In this document: positions 15,177 to 19,203 of the stretch, one piece after another
Layout: each line of letters opens with the position of its first letter
Position numbering within the stretch: the first letter of the stretch is position 1
Assembly: GCA_013698285.1 (NCBI GenBank)
Contig: JACCVE010000329.1
Location: forward strand, 1-19,203
Length of the DNA stretch: 19,203 bases
Source: Chloroflexia bacterium
GTDB lineage: Bacteria > Chloroflexota > Chloroflexia > Thermomicrobiales > UBA6265
Direction of reading: 5' to 3'
Translations under genes and position numbers: made by a program
Notes under the pieces: model-generated
The model's input: only the letters and a program-made list of their open reading frames with translations
What the model was told of the DNA's origin: nothing
Databases searched by the model: none

Positions 15177-15604
15177 CGAACGCGCGCCAGGCGACTCTGT
15201 CCCCCGACCTGCCGGCCGCCGGTCATGACGGGACGCAGCGACCGCCCGGTGAGCCGTTCGGCCCGGTAGGGGGCGACCTGCTCTGGATCCCCGACCACGA
15301 GGACGGCAGCGGCTGGGCCGAGGTCGACTGGGTCAGTGCCGCCGCCGGCAGCCGGTATCACTATCGCCACGGCGCACGGTGGGCCGAGGCCGACGCGGCC
15401 CGTCCCGCCTTTTACCGGGTCGTCACCCGCCTGGAGTCCGAGACCTTACGGCCCCACGAGAACAGCTATGTCGTGTCGCGGGCCCGGTTGGCCGACTTCC
15501 TGGCCGAGGTGGCCCTGGCGGGTGGAGCCGAGGTGCTGTGGCACGTCGAGGCCTGCCCATCCCCGCCGGGGGAGAGCCGCGTCGGCGGGGTGCCCGATGC
15601 CTGA
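15173..15604 (+). CDS. Protein of unknown function (143 aa)
   Basis: I do not recognise the family. The GTG at 15173 overlaps the stop of the MerR-like gene as GTGA, which fixes the start and argues for coupled expression. After a Pro/Gly-rich N-terminus, residues about 33-125 look like a compact soluble domain with many aromatic residues (GGDLLWIPDHEDGSGWAEVDWV, YHYRHGARWAEA, YRVVTRLESETLRPHENSYVV). Predicted helix and strand are mixed; there is no signal peptide or membrane helix. The tight link to the regulator suggests a shared function, perhaps as effector or partner. Confidence 0.65.
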   Translation: MTNARQATLSPDLPAAGHDGTQRPPGEPFGPVGGDLLWIPDHEDGSGWAEVDWVSAAAGSRYHYRHGARWAEADAARPAFYRVVTRLESETLRPHENSYVVSRARLADFLAEVALAGGAEVLWHVEACPSPPGESRVGGVPDA

Positions 15605-15697
15605 CGCACTCCGGACCGAGTTCGGGGCACTGAGCGACCGTACGTGCGTCGATCGCGGTCCCGGCGGTCGGTGCCCGTCGCCGGGAGCCAGCCGCTG

Positions 15698-16717
15698 ATG
15701 CCCCGACCCGACTCGCGGCGCTTCGCCGGGCCATCCTCCCGGGGACCGCGGGCCGTCGCCATGGACGGCCTGCTGGACGAGGCACCGCCGGGCAGCACCA
15801 CAGGCACGGTAGTCAGGGCGTTCGGCAAGTATTTCGAGGTCCAACCCGACACCGATGTCCCGGCCCTGCTCTGCACGGTGCGGGGTCTCCTGCGCCGGGA
15901 GCGGCGCCGGACCGACCTCGTGGCGGTCGGGGACCGGGTCGCCTTCACCGACCAGCCCGGCGGCGAGGGTCAGATCGAGTGGGTCGCGCCCCGCACCCGC
16001 GTCCTGGCCAGGCTGGCGCGCCAGACACGGGACATCGAACAGGTGATCCTGGCCAACCCCGACCAGGCCCTCTTCGTCTTCGCCATCCACCAGCCGGAAC
16101 CGCACCGCCGGATGCTCGACCGCTTCCTGATCCTGGCCGAGTCCCAGGAGATCCCGGTCGTGATCGGCATCAACAAGGTCGACCTGGCCGGGGACACGGC
16201 CGACGAGCGCCGGGAGTCGGTCGATCGCGTCTTCGCCGACTACAGGGCGGTCTACCCGTTGATCGAGTTGAGCGTCGCGGCGGGGATCGGGCTCGACGTG
16301 CTGAGGTCTCGCCTGGCCGGCCGGATCACGGTGGTCGCCGGCCCGTCCGGGGTGGGGAAATCGAGTGTCCTCAACGCGCTCGACCCGTCCGGCGAGCGCC
16401 AGGTCGGCATGATCTCCGACGCGACCGGCAAGGGCCGCCATACCACGACGGCGACCCGCCTCTATCACCTCGGCGACGAGACCTACGTGGCCGACACGCC
16501 CGGCATCCGCTCGCTCGCGATGACGGGGGTGCCGCCGGAGAGCCTCGATGCCTGCTTCCCGGAGTTCAGGCCCTTCCTCGGCGAGTGTTTTTATCAGGAC
16601 TGCGCCCACGTCCACGAACCGGACTGCGCGGTCCGCGAGGCCTTGGCAGCCGGCGTCATCCCCGCCGAACGGTACGCGAGCTATGCGGCGCTGCGGCGGG
16701 GAGAGTCGTTGGAGTGA
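15698..16717 (+). CDS. rsgA: Ribosome small-subunit-dependent GTPase RsgA
   Basis: RsgA is a GTPase that helps late maturation of the 30S ribosomal subunit. The 339-residue product has an N-terminal OB-fold (about 35-105) and then the circularly permuted GTPase order: NKVD at 159-162 (G4), GPSGVGKSS at 215-223 (G1), GRHTTT at 246-251 (G2) and DTPGIR at 266-271 (G3). The C-terminal zinc site follows with Cys297, Cys302, His304 and Cys310 in the family spacing C-x4-C-x-H-x5-C. The ATG at 15698 has GGGAG about ten bases upstream; a GTG at 15644 and an ATG at 15761 are less likely starts. It is 93 bases after the unknown gene and on the same strand. Confidence 0.95.
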   Translation: MPRPDSRRFAGPSSRGPRAVAMDGLLDEAPPGSTTGTVVRAFGKYFEVQPDTDVPALLCTVRGLLRRERRRTDLVAVGDRVAFTDQPGGEGQIEWVAPRTRVLARLARQTRDIEQVILANPDQALFVFAIHQPEPHRRMLDRFLILAESQEIPVVIGINKVDLAGDTADERRESVDRVFADYRAVYPLIELSVAAGIGLDVLRSRLAGRITVVAGPSGVGKSSVLNALDPSGERQVGMISDATGKGRHTTTATRLYHLGDETYVADTPGIRSLAMTGVPPESLDACFPEFRPFLGECFYQDCAHVHEPDCAVREALAAGVIPAERYASYAALRRGESLE

Positions 16718-16772
16718 CGGCGTGGACCGTCTCGATCGGACGGGAATCGTTGGGAACTCGCCGGTCGTGACG

Positions 16773-16797
16773 CCGGAGGGTTCTCGTCCTCCCTCGG
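16773..16797. terminator. Possible hairpin between convergent genes
   Basis: GAGGG and CCCTC, extended by two further pairs across a one-base bulge, can form a stem with a ten-base loop in the 133-base spacer between rsgA and the binding-protein gene, which converge here. There is no T-run, so this is only a candidate terminator. Confidence 0.3.
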
Positions 16798-16850
16798 TCG
16801 TGTTCCGATGCGACGAGGCACCAGACGGCGAGGATCCTCCGATCGTCGCC

Positions 16851-18080
16851 TCACGGCGGCGGTTCATCGGCACCTCGCCGGGCACTCTCCAGCCAGGCGT
16901 CGAAGCGACGCGAGAGCCGCTCCCGGTTGTCTACCCAGTAGTTCCAATTCTCGACGAATTGCACGGCCATGTGGGCTTCGGAGGTCGGTAGTACCTCCCA
17001 CTCGCCCGGCGTCAGCAACGCCAGCGCTTCCCGGTTCACCGGGCCGAAGGGGATGAGGCGGCTGAAGTTGGCGGTCGGCACCGCCCTGGTCGCGTAGCTG
17101 ATCAGGCTCATCGCCACGTCGGCATTCGGAGCCCCGGCCGGGACCACCCAGGAGTCGCCAGACAGCATGCCCCCGGCCCAGGAGATCCCCACCTGGCCCC
17201 GGGCGTCGGGGAGGGTCGTCCGCACGTTCCACGCGCTGGCGAGGCCGACCTCGCCGTTGACGACCAACTCGACCGGTTGCTTGCTGTCCTCGTACCAGAC
17301 GGCGACGTTCGGGGCGATCCGGCCCAGGCTGACGAAGGCGCGCTCGACATCGAGGGGGTAGAGGTCGCCGAGCGGCACGCCGTCGGCGATCAGGGCGAAC
17401 TCCATCGTGCCGGCCGGATAGCGACGGAGGGAGCGGGCCGGGACGCCGGCCGCCGTGTCCCAGACGTCGGCCCAGGTCAACGCCGCTGTCGTCGGGTCCG
17501 GGGGCCCGATGATCACCGTCGAGAAGAAGTCGGCCCCGACGCCGTACTGCATCACGATCCCGGTCTCCGAGAAGAGGACCGAATCATCCACCACCCCATA
17601 ATCGACCGGTCGCAGATACCCGTCGCGGGCCAGGGGTAAGACATCCTCGGTCGGGAGACAGACGAGGTCCCACTGGACCGCCTCGTCATCGACCTGACGT
17701 CGCAGTTCTCCCAGCACGGTGGTGTCTTGGGAGACCGTGGCTCCCGTCGCCACCTGGAATGGCCCGAAGTAGGCGGCGTCCTGGGCTTGTTGGTACGACC
17801 CGCCCTGGGAGGCCACCGTCAGGGACCGGCCCCGCCACCTGGCCGGGTCGAGGAAGCCCGCCACCGGCGACGCCAGCGGCGGCAGGGGGGAGGAAGGACT
17901 CGGGACCGGGGAGGCCTCTGGTCGATCGCCCGGGTCATCCGGCTTGTCACCGCCACACCCAACCAGCGCCGCGGCCGCGGCGCCCGCGGTGGCACCGATG
18001 AGCGCCCGCCGGGTCCATCGCGAGCCGAGCGACGCCTTCTCCCGGCCAAGGAGAACGGGAATCGGTGCCGGGTCAGACAC
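16851..18080 (-). CDS. Solute-binding lipoprotein, spermidine/putrescine-type ABC importer
   Basis: The 409-residue product starts with a signal of the form RWTRRALIG followed by an Ala-rich stretch and the lipobox LVGC (Cys42). It is thus a likely lipoprotein, with a twin-arginine-like motif at 23-25. A Pro/Ser-rich linker (about 45-75) leads to the binding domain starting LTVASQGGSYQQAQDAAYFGPF, in the style of COG0687 polyamine-binding proteins. The block LIADGVPLGDLYPLDVERAF is typical of that family. Ligand is not determined. The GTG at 18080 overlaps the upstream paralogue by eight bases and lacks a good ribosome binding site, so translation is probably coupled. No permease or ATPase gene is in the window. 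Confidence 0.85.
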   Translation of the reverse strand: MSDPAPIPVLLGREKASLGSRWTRRALIGATAGAAAAALVGCGGDKPDDPGDRPEASPVPSPSSPLPPLASPVAGFLDPARWRGRSLTVASQGGSYQQAQDAAYFGPFQVATGATVSQDTTVLGELRRQVDDEAVQWDLVCLPTEDVLPLARDGYLRPVDYGVVDDSVLFSETGIVMQYGVGADFFSTVIIGPPDPTTAALTWADVWDTAAGVPARSLRRYPAGTMEFALIADGVPLGDLYPLDVERAFVSLGRIAPNVAVWYEDSKQPVELVVNGEVGLASAWNVRTTLPDARGQVGISWAGGMLSGDSWVVPAGAPNADVAMSLISYATRAVPTANFSRLIPFGPVNREALALLTPGEWEVLPTSEAHMAVQFVENWNYWVDNRERLSRRFDAWLESARRGADEPPP

Positions 18081-19203
18081 CGAGCAGCCAGTCGTTGAAC
18101 GCGGCCTGGGCGGGGACCAAATTCGTCGCCCACCACGTCGCGTCGATCTCGATCAGGCCACCCCGGTGATCGGGCGCCGTCGGCAGGGTCGCGGCCAGCA
18201 CGGGATCCATGCCCTCGAAGGCGGCCGCCCCGACCGGTCCGACCCCGACGGCCCGTGCCATCGCCGCCTGCATCGCGGGCTGGGTCGCGAAGCCGACGAA
18301 ATCTGCCGCGATCTCGCCTGCCCGGCTACCGACGGGCAAGACCCAGTCATTCGTCGTCACCAGAGCCTGCTCCCATCCCCAGTCCAGCGGGTACCCATCG
18401 ACGACGGCGAGCCAGGCGTGATGGCTCCAGGCGCTCGCGTAGTCGGCCCGGCCCCACGCCAACCACTCGATCGGCTGGGAGGTGGCCTCCCACCACCGGT
18501 TGACCACCCGGCCGCTGATCGCCCTGAGCCGGTCGATCGCCCGGCCGAAGTCGAGCGGGTAGAGGTCCGCCGGCAGCACGCCGTCAGAGAGGAGGGCGAT
18601 TTCGAAGGTTCCCACCGCACCCTTCTTCAGGGCCCGGTTGCCGGGGAAGGCGGTCCGGTCCCACCAGGCCGCCCAATTCTCCGGCCGGGCCAACGCGACT
18701 GACGGCCCCGCGGCGAAGGCATTCACCATCGCCACGGCATAGGCAGGGATCGACGTCGTGCCGGTCTCGAAGATATCCACGTCGCTGCCGGCGGAGGTCG
18801 CGAAACTGAACGGCTCCAGATAGGAATCCGCCTCGGCGCGGTTCGCCCAAAGACCCTCCACACAGGCCAGGTCGACATACGGTTCACCCTCGTCCACGCT
18901 GGTGGTCAACCGCGCGTAATCGGTCGCCACCAGGTCGACGGTGCATCCCGTGACCTCGGCGAACGGTGCGGCCACGACGTGCTCGAACGCCGAGCGGATG
19001 GCCGGGTCCGCCTCGGCGACGCGCAGCGTCCACCCGGCCCAGGCGTTGCGGACCAGGCCGTCGGTCACGGTCACCGGGTCAGGATCGTCCCGCACGGCGG
19101 TGGGGAGCGGCGCCGCCTGCCGCCTTGCCCGCTCGCCACAGCCCACCAGCGACGCGGCCAGGCCCAAGCCGCCGAGGCGGAGGGCATCGCGCCGCGACCA
19201 CCG
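18073..19203 (-). CDS. Second solute-binding lipoprotein, paralogue (5' truncated)
   Basis: The frame is open to the right edge, so the start lies outside; 376 residues are visible. The first ones, RWSRRDALRLGGLGLAASLV, then GC, form a twin-arginine-like lipoprotein signal. A TTG at 19167 inside this signal is not a credible start. The mature part aligns by eye with its neighbour: the GTFEIALLSDGVLPADLYPL region against GTMEFALIADGVPLGDLYPL, and TNDWVLPVG against GDSWVVPAG. It is therefore a tandem paralogue in the COG0687 spermidine/putrescine-type family. It precedes the other copy in transcription and overlaps it by eight bases. Two binding proteins in one operon may serve one transporter with different ligands. 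Permease and ATPase genes are probably upstream, beyond the window. Confidence 0.82.
   Translation of the reverse strand, partial: RWSRRDALRLGGLGLAASLVGCGERARRQAAPLPTAVRDDPDPVTVTDGLVRNAWAGWTLRVAEADPAIRSAFEHVVAAPFAEVTGCTVDLVATDYARLTTSVDEGEPYVDLACVEGLWANRAEADSYLEPFSFATSAGSDVDIFETGTTSIPAYAVAMVNAFAAGPSVALARPENWAAWWDRTAFPGNRALKKGAVGTFEIALLSDGVLPADLYPLDFGRAIDRLRAISGRVVNRWWEATSQPIEWLAWGRADYASAWSHHAWLAVVDGYPLDWGWEQALVTTNDWVLPVGSRAGEIAADFVGFATQPAMQAAMARAVGVGPVGAAAFEGMDPVLAATLPTAPDHRGGLIEIDATWWATNLVPAQAAFNDWLLGV

Noticed and set aside
15446..16885. Minus-strand frame of 479 codons opposite rsgA
   Set aside because: It is antisense to rsgA, whose GTPase and zinc motifs are complete; the antisense product has no recognisable domain.
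1..19203. Defence system, prophage, transposon, CRISPR, tRNA or rRNA
   Set aside because: No integrase, transposase, terminal repeats, spacer array, cloverleaf or rRNA-like sequence is visible on either strand; the genes are metabolic, transport and ribosome-assembly functions.

Overview
The window is visibly GC-rich bacterial chromosome. It uses many GTG starts, has short spacers, and several genes are joined by 4-8 base start/stop overlaps. I see no mobile element, CRISPR array, rRNA or tRNA. The mix of an OpcA-dependent, actinobacterial-type glucose-6-phosphate dehydrogenase, a long-form transaldolase, a BtpA-family protein and Tat-type lipoproteins suggests a high-GC Chloroflexota bacterium (Thermomicrobia- or Limnocylindria-like) or a relative of Actinomycetota. 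This placement is inference and is not settled by the sequence.

Left edge (1-850): the Asp/Arg/Pro-rich C-terminal tail of a gene entering from the left on the + strand, ending at 247. A 42-base near-perfect palindrome (289-330) follows, and then a convergent 76-codon gene of unknown function on the minus strand (373-603). The palindrome is placed to end transcription from both sides.

Main block (851-10753, minus strand): a pentose phosphate pathway cluster read in the order tkt, tal, gnd, zwf, opcA, pgl, rpiA. It covers glucose 6-phosphate to ribulose 5-phosphate and ribose 5-phosphate, plus the transketolase and transaldolase exchange reactions. Of the classical enzymes only ribulose-phosphate 3-epimerase is absent from the window. 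The last three genes overlap (opcA/pgl by an ATGA, pgl/rpiA by 8 bases), so they are probably translationally coupled.

Middle (10997-14471, minus strand): a UMF1/Atg22-type MFS permease. Upstream of it lies a three-gene set: a two-BON-domain protein, a two-helix small membrane protein, and a BtpA-family TIM-barrel protein whose GTG start overlaps the preceding stop.

Right part: a divergent + strand group (14643-16717) holds a MerR-type regulator, a 143-residue protein of unknown function joined to it by a GTGA overlap, and the circularly permuted ribosome-assembly GTPase RsgA. Convergent to it on the minus strand are two tandem paralogous solute-binding lipoproteins with Tat-like signals (16851-18080, and 18073 running off the right edge). 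They overlap by 8 bases and probably belong to a spermidine/putrescine-type ABC importer whose other parts lie outside.

Most of the window is recognisable housekeeping metabolism. I did not find a convincing new multi-gene system. The most interesting points are the compact pathway operon, the C-terminal tail on 6-phosphogluconate dehydrogenase, the BON/membrane/BtpA set, the tandem binding proteins and the small gene beside the palindrome.
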